Assembly (NCBI GenBank): GCA_900551345.1
Contig: URVP01000035.1
Span: forward strand, 1 to 10,932
From: an uncultured Eubacteriales bacterium
GTDB lineage: Bacteria; Bacillota; Clostridia; Monoglobales; UMGS1388
Length of the DNA stretch: 10,932 nt
Direction: 5' to 3'
Below are positions 1-5,828 of the stretch, one piece after another (position 1 is the first letter of the stretch; each line of letters opens with the position of its first letter). The notes below the pieces were generated by a model that saw only the letters and a list, made by a program, of their open reading frames with translations, was not told where the DNA came from and searched no databases. The position numbers and the translations under genes were made by a program.

Positions 1-90
1 TTTCCGAATATGCTCTACTTTTTTTAAATCTTTTTTGTAGACCCTATCCGTTTACACCAACATTTATTATAGAGCCGAAAAAATATCCTG
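1..90. other. Gene-free left flank, possibly an element boundary
   Basis: No gene with a start and ribosome site is visible in this stretch, although reading frames run through it from outside the window. It is very AT-rich with two T runs (about 19-25 and 31-36), and carries an inverted pair GCTCTA (12-17) and TAGAGC (70-75). The end of the stretch, ATTTATTATAGAGCC (62-76), resembles in general style the termini of ISL3-family insertion sequences, which end in GG/CC, but that is only an impression from memory. It could equally be host DNA beyond the phage late operon. A + strand reading frame ends with TAA at 25-27 and could be the tail of a gene entering from the left, but eight codons are too few to judge. 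Confidence 0.3.
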
Positions 91-130
91 ATAAAAAGAG
101 AACCTGTCTCCATATGGGGACAGGCATTCT
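91..130. terminator. Bidirectional rho-independent terminator
   Basis: The arms CCTGTC (103-108) and GACAGG (119-124) pair perfectly, and the stem continues inward through CC/GG (110-111 with 116-117) to an ATAT loop at 112-115. The remaining pair, 109 with 118, is a U-G wobble in + strand RNA and an A-C mismatch in - strand RNA. On the minus strand the stem is followed by TTCTCTTTTT; on the plus strand it is followed by CATTCTTTT. Each orientation therefore has a U-rich tract. It begins about 20 bases after the stop of the last minus-strand gene, as expected for the end of the late operon. It could also stop transcription arriving from the left. Confidence 0.8.
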
Positions 131-144
131 TTTCTGCGAAGTAA

Positions 145-255
145 TTAGTTGTTTTTGTTATTCTGTTTGCTGTTCTGCTTGTTCTGCTGCTGATTATTGT
201 TATTCTGGTTGTTCTGGTTGTTGGAATTATTGTTCTGATTGTTTTTGCTGTTCAT
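145..255 (-). CDS. Asn/Gln-rich microprotein (36 aa), function unknown
   Basis: This gene is short and easily missed. It starts at ATG 255, preceded by AAAGGAGG (GGAGG at 270-266) with 10 bases of spacing, and ends with TAA at 147-145. The 36 residues comprise 20 Asn, 8 Gln, 4 Lys, 3 Ser and the initiator Met, with no acidic, aromatic or aliphatic residue. The opening is MNSKNNQNNNSNNQ and the rest continues in the same style, with CAG-AAC/AAT codon pairs repeated six times. It is the last gene before the terminator and lies 54 bases after the endolysin stop. The strong ribosome site and the clean stop-to-terminator spacing argue for a real gene. The low complexity could instead come from repeat expansion. 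Gamma-type small acid-soluble spore proteins are also Gln/Asn-rich, but I see none of their characteristic longer repeats. I do not recognise the family. It could be a phage late moron or the first host gene beyond the phage. Confidence 0.6.
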   Translation of the reverse strand: MNSKNNQNNNSNNQNNQNNNNQQQNKQNSKQNNKNN

Positions 256-293
256 AAGTCAATAACCTCCTTTCACATGAGTATTATTGACTT
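256..293 (-). promoter_or_regulatory. Hairpin presenting the ribosome site of the Asn/Gln gene
   Basis: On the minus strand the arm AAGTCAATAA (293-284) is the exact reverse complement of TTATTGACTT (265-256). The 18-base loop between them contains the AAAGGAGG Shine-Dalgarno sequence, and the ATG at 255 is the next base after the 3' arm. In RNA this forms a 10-bp, AU-rich stem directly against the start codon with the ribosome site in the loop. It could tune translation (temperature, RNA-binding protein or coupling) or protect the mRNA. There is no U tract after it, so it is not a terminator. The pairing is seen directly; the regulatory role is inference. Confidence 0.55.
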
Positions 294-302
294 TATTACA
301 TA

Positions 303-330
303 ATATTATTCACTTTCCCAAAACATTCAA
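303..330 (-). promoter_or_regulatory. Weak candidate promoter for the Asn/Gln gene
   Basis: On the minus strand TTGAAT (330-325) and TAATAT (308-303) are separated by 16 bases and each match 4 of 6 sigma-70/sigma-A consensus bases. They span the end of the endolysin gene. In DNA this AT-rich such a match is expected by chance fairly often, and read-through from the late operon would be enough to express the downstream gene. Confidence 0.15.
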
Positions 331-483
331 GGCATTTGCAATCATAATAGCAGCATCAGCTCTTGTTATTTGCTGATCCGGATTGAATTTCCCGTTGCCG
401 TCACCGTTTACAATGCCGTAAGCTTCCAATTTTTCAATGTGCTTTTCGGCATAATGTCCTTTTATATCCGTAAATTTACTCAT
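310..483 (-). CDS. Probable internal-start product: free SLH wall-binding subunit (57 aa)
   Basis: Inside the endolysin gene, GGAGGG (496-491) precedes an in-frame ATG (483-481, Met187 of the full protein) by 7 bases. This is at least as strong as the ribosome site of the full-length start. Initiation here would give a 57-residue protein opening MSKFTDIKGHYAEK, which is exactly the single SLH repeat, with the break falling in the linker between domains. Several Gram-positive phage endolysins (Lys170, CTP1L and CD27L are described examples) use an internal start to make extra cell-wall-binding subunits that assemble with the full-length enzyme. The site and the domain boundary are seen; use in vivo is inferred. 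Confidence 0.6.
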   Translation of the reverse strand: MSKFTDIKGHYAEKHIEKLEAYGIVNGDGNGKFNPDQQITRADAAIMIANALNVLGK

Positions 484-1041
484 GTTATCTCCCTCCAGTA
501 ATGATTTAACATCTGCTCTGAATGTGTCCATGCTTTTGCCATGTTTGGGAAACCAGTGCATAACATCTCCGTGATTTGAGGCTATCCCTTTGGCATATCC
601 TTCCGAATGACAAATGATGTTTTTTTCTGTGAGTCCGTATTTTTTGCAAAGATATACACAAAGCTCTACAGCTTCCTTATATACCTTGTTGAAATACTCT
701 TTGTCTGTCAGTCCGTCCTCGCATATTTCAAATGATATATGGGTGTTGTTAGCATCTCCACCTGCATGCCATCCTCTGTGATCCCATGGTAGTGTCTGAT
801 AAGTTGCGATGCTTCCGTCTGCAAGTTTGCCTATAAATGCATGAACACACGCCTCTGTTCCCGACCTGTTCCAATCATTGTTATTGATGTTTACTCCCAA
901 CAGTCCGTCATCAGGTGCAATGTATCTTTTCAGGTTCGGATTGTTTGCTCCGGTTGAGTGTATCATTATACCTTTGGGTGTAATTTTCTTTCCTGCTTTG
1001 TAGCAATCATTATTTGTCAATATCAGCTTTTTCAAATTCAT
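310..1041 (-). CDS. Endolysin: N-acetylmuramoyl-L-alanine amidase with one SLH repeat
   Basis: The 243-residue product should cleave the bond between N-acetylmuramic acid and L-alanine in host peptidoglycan at the end of infection. Residues about 20-180 form an Amidase_2 (T7 lysozyme/AmpD-type) zinc domain. Visible motifs are GIMIHST with His28, GWHAGG with His92, ISFEIC with probable catalytic Glu105, ICHSEGY, and HWFPKHGKSMDTFRADV with His162. By the AmpD spacing, His28, His162 and Asp172 are the likely zinc ligands (inference). Residues about 190-241 (FTDIKGHYAEKHIEKL...NPDQQITRADAA) are one S-layer homology repeat for wall attachment. I chose ATG 1041 because AAGGA lies 8 bases upstream. 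A longer in-frame start at 1113 lies inside the holin gene and lacks a comparable site. The gene begins 5 bases after the holin stop. There is no signal peptide, consistent with holin-dependent release. Confidence 0.92.
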   Translation of the reverse strand: MNLKKLILTNNDCYKAGKKITPKGIMIHSTGANNPNLKRYIAPDDGLLGVNINNNDWNRSGTEACVHAFIGKLADGSIATYQTLPWDHRGWHAGGDANNTHISFEICEDGLTDKEYFNKVYKEAVELCVYLCKKYGLTEKNIICHSEGYAKGIASNHGDVMHWFPKHGKSMDTFRADVKSLLEGDNMSKFTDIKGHYAEKHIEKLEAYGIVNGDGNGKFNPDQQITRADAAIMIANALNVLGK

Positions 1042-1045
1042 ATAA

Positions 1046-1318
1046 TCATTCCTTAGGTTTTGTATAACCCATTGCCTGAACGCTGTCTGAATACCCGGCT
1101 GTTGTCGGGTCATTTATAGCATTCCACACAGAACTCAGTATACAGACAACGGTAACGGGATTTAGGGCTGCCTGTTTAAATAGATTAAATAAGGCAACCC
1201 AAGTGGTAACACTTTCCCAATTTACCCCCATATATGCAAGTGTAGGGGCAACTATTGCTAATGCAATATTTTTCCAAAATATGGGGTTTTTAAATCGTAC
1301 CACCCAGTTAATTGTCAT
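1046..1318 (-). CDS. Phage holin, phiLC3 family
   Basis: This 90-residue protein should form lesions in the cytoplasmic membrane that release the endolysin. The opening MTINWVVRFKNPIFWKNI, the motif GVNWESVTTW, and the ending SSVWNAINDPTTAGYSDS...GYTKPKE are the signature of the phiLC3-type holins (Phage_holin_1). Two hydrophobic segments are visible at about residues 17-32 and 50-66, and length is typical of the family. GGAGG lies 8 bases before the ATG. The start overlaps the preceding gene by 11 bases, and the endolysin begins 5 bases after its stop, giving a compact holin-endolysin cassette. Confidence 0.93.
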   Translation of the reverse strand: MTINWVVRFKNPIFWKNIALAIVAPTLAYMGVNWESVTTWVALFNLFKQAALNPVTVVCILSSVWNAINDPTTAGYSDSVQAMGYTKPKE

Positions 1319-1646
1319 GCTTTTTGCCTCCTAACTCTATATCTTTTGTAGTCTTTCTTTTTAAATGAAGTTTCTCAATTTCTGCATGCATTTTAGTTAC
1401 CATACCGTTTCCGCCCAATTTGTGATAGGCACGGTACATTTCGCAGAAGTTTTCATAAGCATACGAAGGAATCTCACCTTTTTCCATGTATTTGTCGTGA
1501 TAATCAATCAATTGAACACGGAGTAGTAGCATTGTGCCTTTGCTGTTCGCTGCTCTGTCTCTTTTTTGTCTTTTTAAAAGCCATACAATGTATGTGAGTA
1601 GAATAGGAAGAGCAACTGTGTATGTCTGAATCAATATTTCGTTCAT
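1308..1646 (-). CDS. Small membrane-anchored protein of the lysis cassette
   Basis: The 112-residue product has one hydrophobic segment at residues about 8-24 (TYTVALPILLTYIVWLL), followed at once by a very basic stretch (KRQKRDRAANSK), so the remainder probably lies in the cytoplasm. That part is helical and charged, with a YRAYHKLGGNGMVTKMHAEI motif. This motif is familiar to me from small proteins encoded beside holins in Firmicute prophages, which are usually annotated as hypothetical or holin-like. Its start overlaps the preceding stop by 4 bases (ATGA) and its end overlaps the holin by 11 bases, so it is translated together with the lysis genes. A role as a second holin or an antiholin is plausible but unproven. 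Confidence 0.75.
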   Translation of the reverse strand: MNEILIQTYTVALPILLTYIVWLLKRQKRDRAANSKGTMLLLRVQLIDYHDKYMEKGEIPSYAYENFCEMYRAYHKLGGNGMVTKMHAEIEKLHLKRKTTKDIELGGKKHDN

Positions 1647-1966
1647 TCAGTCACCCCATCAGTAATATCATCTGTGGTTTCTATATCCTTAACCGTATAT
1701 CTCTTGTAAATGGTGTTGTTTTCAAGAATATACTCATAGTCAATATATTGCATCGTCTCATCATATTCGGGGACTTCCTCCTCTATAAGAATATAATATG
1801 CATTTTTGTTTGCAAGTGTGCTATCCTTTTCAAATGCGATGGGAATATTTGATACACCCGTTTGAACTTCAACCACCTCACCGTCATCGTTTTCCATGTC
1901 AATTGTTATAATTCCGTTTTGCGGTGCTTTTTCTATTTTGTGACTGTTTATGAATTTGTAAAACAT
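1643..1966 (-). CDS. Small acidic phage protein between fibre and lysis genes
   Basis: The 107-residue protein has no membrane segment and is clearly acidic, particularly in its second half (IEEEVPEYDETMQYIDYEY and a DIETTDDITDGVTE tail). AAGGAGG lies 7 bases before the ATG. The layout MFYKFINSHKIEKAP..., a loop, then an aromatic and acidic stretch and a final NTIYKRY-type strand resembles short proteins found at the end of Firmicute phage tail modules, next to XkdW/XkdX-like genes, which are often of unknown role. It may be a fibre accessory or chaperone. That is judged from position only; I cannot assign a function. Confidence 0.65.
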   Translation of the reverse strand: MFYKFINSHKIEKAPQNGIITIDMENDDGEVVEVQTGVSNIPIAFEKDSTLANKNAYYILIEEEVPEYDETMQYIDYEYILENNTIYKRYTVKDIETTDDITDGVTE

Positions 1967-1984
1967 CTTTATGCCTCCTTTTTA

Positions 1985-2623
1985 TCAGCCTGTTATAAAT
2001 TCTCCTGAACCTGAATTGGTGTAAAAAATATCTGTTGTAATATCATACAATCCAGCTTCCCCGTCTGATTTTCTGACCGCCGGATAAAAGTCATGTGTTA
2101 TAGTATCGCCTTGTGACATCTTTAGCCTGTATATTTTTGCTTTTATTGGAGGTGTCCAATACCTGCCGTCCTGCCGGTTTGTTGTTCTGAAAATACAGAA
2201 ACCAAAACCGTTTGTAAATGTTACAGGTGATATATCCAATTCCATATCATCATAAATGTATTTACGATTATTTAGATAGTTGTCTTGATAAGTATGCCTT
2301 TCTGTATCAGCAGTAACATAGAACTTATTATTTTCACCTTTCGGATGTCCAAATATAATATACTTATTTGTATCGCTGTTTACATAACCCACATTGTAGT
2401 TAGCGTTAAACTGACCGCATAACATGTTTGCCGATTGAGTGGCTGTAGGGTATATTACCTCACTAAGAGAAGCATCCAAATAAAATCCTGTATCTTGGTC
2501 TGTATGAATATCCGTATCAATCCATTGTGTTCCTGTTCCCTCCAAATATTCCGCTTGTCGATATTCAGACGGTAATATAGATGTCTTTGCATTCATCAAA
2601 AACTGTTTTGAAAATATATTCAT
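1985..2623 (-). CDS. Lectin-like tail tip protein, probable receptor binding
   Basis: The 212-residue protein is a short leader (MNIFSKQFLMNAKTS) followed by one complete domain. This opens with LPSEYRQAEYLEGTGTQWIDT and closes with FYPAVRKSDGEAGLYDITTDIFYTNSGSGEF. That pair of signatures marks a concanavalin A/LamG-like jelly-roll module that recurs at the tail tips of gut Firmicute phages. The likely role is binding a carbohydrate on the host surface. Its ATG overlaps the stop of the BppU-like gene (TAATG, one shared base) and the only upstream Shine-Dalgarno match (AAGGG) is about 12 bases away, so translation probably depends on coupling. This suggests the two proteins are made in matched amounts and may form one structure. 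Carbohydrate binding is inferred from the fold. Confidence 0.75.
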   Translation of the reverse strand: MNIFSKQFLMNAKTSILPSEYRQAEYLEGTGTQWIDTDIHTDQDTGFYLDASLSEVIYPTATQSANMLCGQFNANYNVGYVNSDTNKYIIFGHPKGENNKFYVTADTERHTYQDNYLNNRKYIYDDMELDISPVTFTNGFGFCIFRTTNRQDGRYWTPPIKAKIYRLKMSQGDTITHDFYPAVRKSDGEAGLYDITTDIFYTNSGSGEFITG

Positions 2624-3738
2624 TATTCTGCCACGCCCTTTTCTATTACTCCTGCATACCAGTTAGCTCCGTCCCGCTCGAATATAAAGTTATATGTTCC
2701 GACTTCAACTGTTGGTACTTCCTTACCGAAAAAGTGTGTAGTACCCCAGTCTATGGAAACGGGTTGTGTAATATTAGCTTGTATGAGAATTTGAGAAAAA
2801 TTATCATTTACAGGATTTGGCAACATAAAGGTAAAGTCTTTGTCAATCGTCATTTTGCATATTTTGTTTGCATAAGGATAAGTCTTTGCATTGGCGTCAA
2901 TTGTTAGGTCTATAATCTTATTGCTCGGAATATCTTCTCGTACACTTTGCAGCAATTCATCATTTATAAAATTATAAAAACCGTATGGCTTGAAATATTT
3001 TGGCATTTCTGTGCCTTTTAAAAACATTAAGCCTGTTTTATATCTGTTCCACGCCCAAGTGATTTTTACGCCTGTATAATTCGCCATGGATTCCGCAGGT
3101 ATAAGACGCCCGTATTCAGTACCCTCTACGGAAAGCACTTCATATGTTCCGCTTTCGGTAATTCCTTGTACGCCGCCCCAGTTTTGGAAATTGAAACAAT
3201 AAGCAGACCCTTTTTCCAGTCCTTTAATTTCGATGCTTGCAAACCCGTTATCGACCGTTATCAATTCGGGATTTAATAGGTTGACATATGAATCAACCAA
3301 ACCTCCGTAGCTTTCGCCAAGGCTTTTACAGTCATTTAAAATATTATTGCACCTGTCAATAAGAGTATTGAGTACAGGAAGTCTGTCATCGCCGTCAATA
3401 GCTTCATTCTCCGTTTCGTCTGCTACGGTGAAAATGATCTCCTTAACTGTCAGACCTGCTCCGTCATAGTCATTTATGGTAAGTAAAAGACGCATCTCTC
3501 CTGAAACAGCATACATATTGTTTGCAAGAGTATATTCGGCGTATCCGTCATACACTTCACCAATGTCGGTTATAACCTGGCCGTCGCTTCTTATGGCTGT
3601 TGCCAACATGCTGCACCCTTCAAGGGACCGGTCTGTTTTTATTATCACCTTATATGCTCTTACATCAGAGGGGATGAGAGGTCTTGGACAATATGAGGTA
3701 AAATCTCCCTTTTCTTTTAATTTTATTTCATAGATCAT
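2623..3738 (-). CDS. BppU-like baseplate/fibre protein
   Basis: The 371-residue protein has three visible parts. Residues about 1-115 resemble the N-terminal domain of baseplate upper proteins (BppU_N type), with the pattern IKTDRSLEGCSMLATAIRSDGQV...GEMRLLLTI. Residues about 115-150 (LPVLNTLIDRCNNILNDCK) look like a short helical trimerisation linker. After it comes a beta-rich segment (about 153-255) ending YFKPYGF and a C-terminal beta domain (about 270-371) with SQILIQANITQPVSIDW and YNFIFERDGANWYAGV, a pattern seen at the ends of phage fibre proteins. AAGGAGGG precedes the ATG with good spacing. It likely connects the baseplate to the receptor-binding parts. Confidence 0.75.
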   Translation of the reverse strand: MIYEIKLKEKGDFTSYCPRPLIPSDVRAYKVIIKTDRSLEGCSMLATAIRSDGQVITDIGEVYDGYAEYTLANNMYAVSGEMRLLLTINDYDGAGLTVKEIIFTVADETENEAIDGDDRLPVLNTLIDRCNNILNDCKSLGESYGGLVDSYVNLLNPELITVDNGFASIEIKGLEKGSAYCFNFQNWGGVQGITESGTYEVLSVEGTEYGRLIPAESMANYTGVKITWAWNRYKTGLMFLKGTEMPKYFKPYGFYNFINDELLQSVREDIPSNKIIDLTIDANAKTYPYANKICKMTIDKDFTFMLPNPVNDNFSQILIQANITQPVSIDWGTTHFFGKEVPTVEVGTYNFIFERDGANWYAGVIEKGVAE

Positions 3739-3750
3739 ATTTTTCCCTCC

Positions 3751-4473
3751 TTATAGTATGGTGACTTTAAAGATGCCTAAATTTAATCGGGACGGACAGC
3801 TTGTATTAAATGTAAGCGTGTTGCCTTGATTATTAACAGTTATTGAGGTTGATAAAGCATATAGATTTATCTTTTGGTCGGTTGATATATATACCTGATA
3901 TTTATCATCAAAACCAAATACATATTTATCCTCATAATTAAAAAATAGTTTTGTGGTTTTTTGATTGTATGTGTTTTCCAATATCATGTATTTAATTTCT
4001 GATCTGTTCTCAAAAGTAATGGAAATAACTGCCTGTTCAGGGTTGGGCAAATCAAAATTCAGCGTAAATTCTTTTGAGTCGTATCTGTTTTTTTGCATTG
4101 AAGGAACTCTAAGACAGGAAAAATTTCTTAAATCTGTCAGTTCACCTCCTGATATTCTCGCAAGAGGAACACAGCCGTCGGGAAGTGTGTCCCCTGCTTT
4201 CGGCTTGGGATCTCCCGAATAATTGCGGTCAAAAAATACATAGCAGTCACTTCCGTTATGGCTTAAGGTTTCTTTTTCCGTTACTTCGATTCTGCATCCG
4301 TCATCAAATAAAGCCTGACCGGGAGCTATCTCTATGCTGCTTTGAGCAAGTGTTACAAGACAGTCAGTCTCACCGGTTTTTATTATTCCTTCTGTCATTA
4401 TCAATGCTCTTATTCCGTTAACATCATCTGCTCCGTATTTCTCATTGTTTACAAAATCAATGCTGTAGCTCAT
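3751..4473 (-). CDS. Baseplate/fibre-associated protein, larger of two paralogues
   Basis: The 240-residue protein has an N-terminal module (about 1-125) opening MSYSIDFVNNEKYGADDVN. It contains IEIAPGQALFDDGCRIEV, CYVFFDRNYSGDPKP and LPDGCVPLARISGGELTDLRNF. A C-terminal part of about 110 residues is rich in alternating hydrophobic and polar residues (probable beta structure). The module resembles the short proteins placed between the tail hub and fibres in Firmicute phages. Its ribosome site GGAGGG lies inside the last codons of the preceding gene, 9 bases before the ATG. It aligns by eye with the preceding protein over the N-terminal module. Function is inferred from position: adaptor or peripheral baseplate protein. 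Confidence 0.6.
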   Translation of the reverse strand: MSYSIDFVNNEKYGADDVNGIRALIMTEGIIKTGETDCLVTLAQSSIEIAPGQALFDDGCRIEVTEKETLSHNGSDCYVFFDRNYSGDPKPKAGDTLPDGCVPLARISGGELTDLRNFSCLRVPSMQKNRYDSKEFTLNFDLPNPEQAVISITFENRSEIKYMILENTYNQKTTKLFFNYEDKYVFGFDDKYQVYISTDQKINLYALSTSITVNNQGNTLTFNTSCPSRLNLGIFKVTIL

Positions 4474-4478
4474 TCGTT

Positions 4479-4850
4479 TTATCCCTCCTCAGTATGAATA
4501 CAAGCCCTTTTTCTAAGGTCTTCTGTCTTTCCATCAAATATATGTGCAAGGATGAAGAAGTCCTCTGACGTATCCTGTGGAATATCTCCTGCGCATATCT
4601 GACCGTTATTTATAAAAATATAACCTTCATTAAAATTAAAGTTAATGATATAACCGCCTTTTGGCACTTTGATAACCTTTTTGTCCGGAAGTATACATGC
4701 GCCTTCCGATACTACTGCCCCTGCATCGTTGCATACTACCTTTAAGTCATTCATTTCAATACAGCCGCTGTCTGTGAAACAACCTAAAAGCATATTAAGT
4801 GCAGAAACCTCGTAATATTTTTCAGGTGTAAAATCATAATTAATTGACAT
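4479..4850 (-). CDS. Baseplate/fibre-associated protein, smaller paralogue
   Basis: The 123-residue protein corresponds to the N-terminal module of its neighbour alone. It opens MSINYDFTPEKYYEVSALN, continues with EGACILPDKKVIKV and EGYIFINNGQICAGDIP, and closes with FFILAHIFDGKTEDLRKRACI. That last stretch lines up with PLARISGGELTDLRNFSCL in the next protein. The ATG follows directly on the stop of the hub gene (TAAATG), with AAGGAG 9 bases upstream inside that gene. The protein has no membrane segment. A tandem duplication followed by loss or gain of the C-terminal domain is the simplest explanation. The role is probably structural in the baseplate, with no direct evidence. Confidence 0.65.
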   Translation of the reverse strand: MSINYDFTPEKYYEVSALNMLLGCFTDSGCIEMNDLKVVCNDAGAVVSEGACILPDKKVIKVPKGGYIINFNFNEGYIFINNGQICAGDIPQDTSEDFFILAHIFDGKTEDLRKRACIHTEEG

Positions 4851-5798
4851 TTAATCACTCTCCTTGTTTTCAAAGACAGGACTCTCACCGCTATTTAATG
4901 GTTCATTCCATATCCTTACCCCGGCAACCCTTTGCTGTTTTCTTATCTTGTATTCACCAAAATCTGTTTCTACATACATTATATCTCCCAGTCTGTAATC
5001 CCTTCCGTGGAGTATTTGAGCTGTTTCAAAAGTAAGTGTACGGTTGATTTTCTTTTTGTTCAGCTCTTGCTTTGCATCAACGGCGTTGTCTGATGTACCC
5101 AGCGTATACCATCTGTAAATTCCTTTTTTGTCAGAATTAAAAGATGAGTATGTATCACTTTCTTTATCTTTAAAATATAAACCGTTGCTAAGTTCCAATA
5201 TGTCCTCGGTATATTTGGGCGTGTAAGCATTTTTATTCGCTTCGGACAATATAATGCTTTTTTCTTCACCGCGGTATATCTCAAATTCCCATTTGTGCTC
5301 TATCGGCAAAAATGTTACTTTGTTTCCTGCCTGTTCCTTTTCAAGACATTCACAGGTAAATGTTAGAGCGTCCTTAGCACTATTCAGCTCATACTCTTCA
5401 AATGATTCAAAATCTGCAAGCGGGGTAGCCAGAACGAAGTTATCAGATGAGTCGAAAATTTCCGAAAGCTTGCTGCGGATTAAAACTTCGTAATTAGTTG
5501 TAGAAACTGTTTCAAAAGGAGTTATTATCCTTTTGCTGAGAATCCAATTGGGTGTTCTTCCATATACGGCTATGTCATCGCTGAACATTTTTCCGGTAAT
5601 TATTGCTTGCTTTTCTCCTTGTACTGCCACAAGATACATGTTTTCGGTCAGTGCCTTAATAATCCCTGAATAAAGGGGTAAATGAAGTTCAAAAGTACCG
5701 GCTTTGTTGTAATAAAGCTCCCAGTTAACACTTATCCAGTCGCTTATAATATAAATAAGGTTAAAGTCAAAATCATATATCCTTATGTCTTCTCTCAT
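4851..5798 (-). CDS. Baseplate hub / tail-associated protein, ReqiPepy6 Gp37-like
   Basis: The 315-residue protein opens MREDIRIYDFDFNLIYIISDW followed by NKAGTFELHLPL, the characteristic start of the siphovirus Gp37-like hub proteins that close the tail tube below Dit. Further family features are KQAIITGKMFSDDIAVYGRTPNWILSKRI and a C-terminal part with ILHGRDYRLGDIMYVETDFG and an RVAGVRIWNEP strand. It follows Dit, as expected. The protein is limited to the hub fold; no lysozyme or peptidase domain follows, unlike many longer tail-associated lysins. The ribosome site is poor: AAAGGAA lies about 16 bases upstream, and a GGA is nearer at about 6 bases. Start ATG 5798 is supported mainly by the conserved N-terminus. 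Confidence 0.85.
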   Translation of the reverse strand: MREDIRIYDFDFNLIYIISDWISVNWELYYNKAGTFELHLPLYSGIIKALTENMYLVAVQGEKQAIITGKMFSDDIAVYGRTPNWILSKRIITPFETVSTTNYEVLIRSKLSEIFDSSDNFVLATPLADFESFEEYELNSAKDALTFTCECLEKEQAGNKVTFLPIEHKWEFEIYRGEEKSIILSEANKNAYTPKYTEDILELSNGLYFKDKESDTYSSFNSDKKGIYRWYTLGTSDNAVDAKQELNKKKINRTLTFETAQILHGRDYRLGDIMYVETDFGEYKIRKQQRVAGVRIWNEPLNSGESPVFENKESD

Positions 5799-5828
5799 AA
5801 TTTATTCCATCTCGTTCCTTTCAGGGTT

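Noticed and set aside
145..240. The repeated GTTCTG/CAGAAC units read as a tandem repeat or small CRISPR-like array
   Set aside because: The units are 3-6 bases, irregular and in codon phase with a start, stop and ribosome site; there are no spacers. A low-complexity gene explains them better.
1042..1113. N-terminal extension of the endolysin from 1113
   Set aside because: It lies inside the holin gene in another frame and lacks a ribosome site; ATG 1041 has AAGGA 8 bases upstream and gives the usual amidase length.
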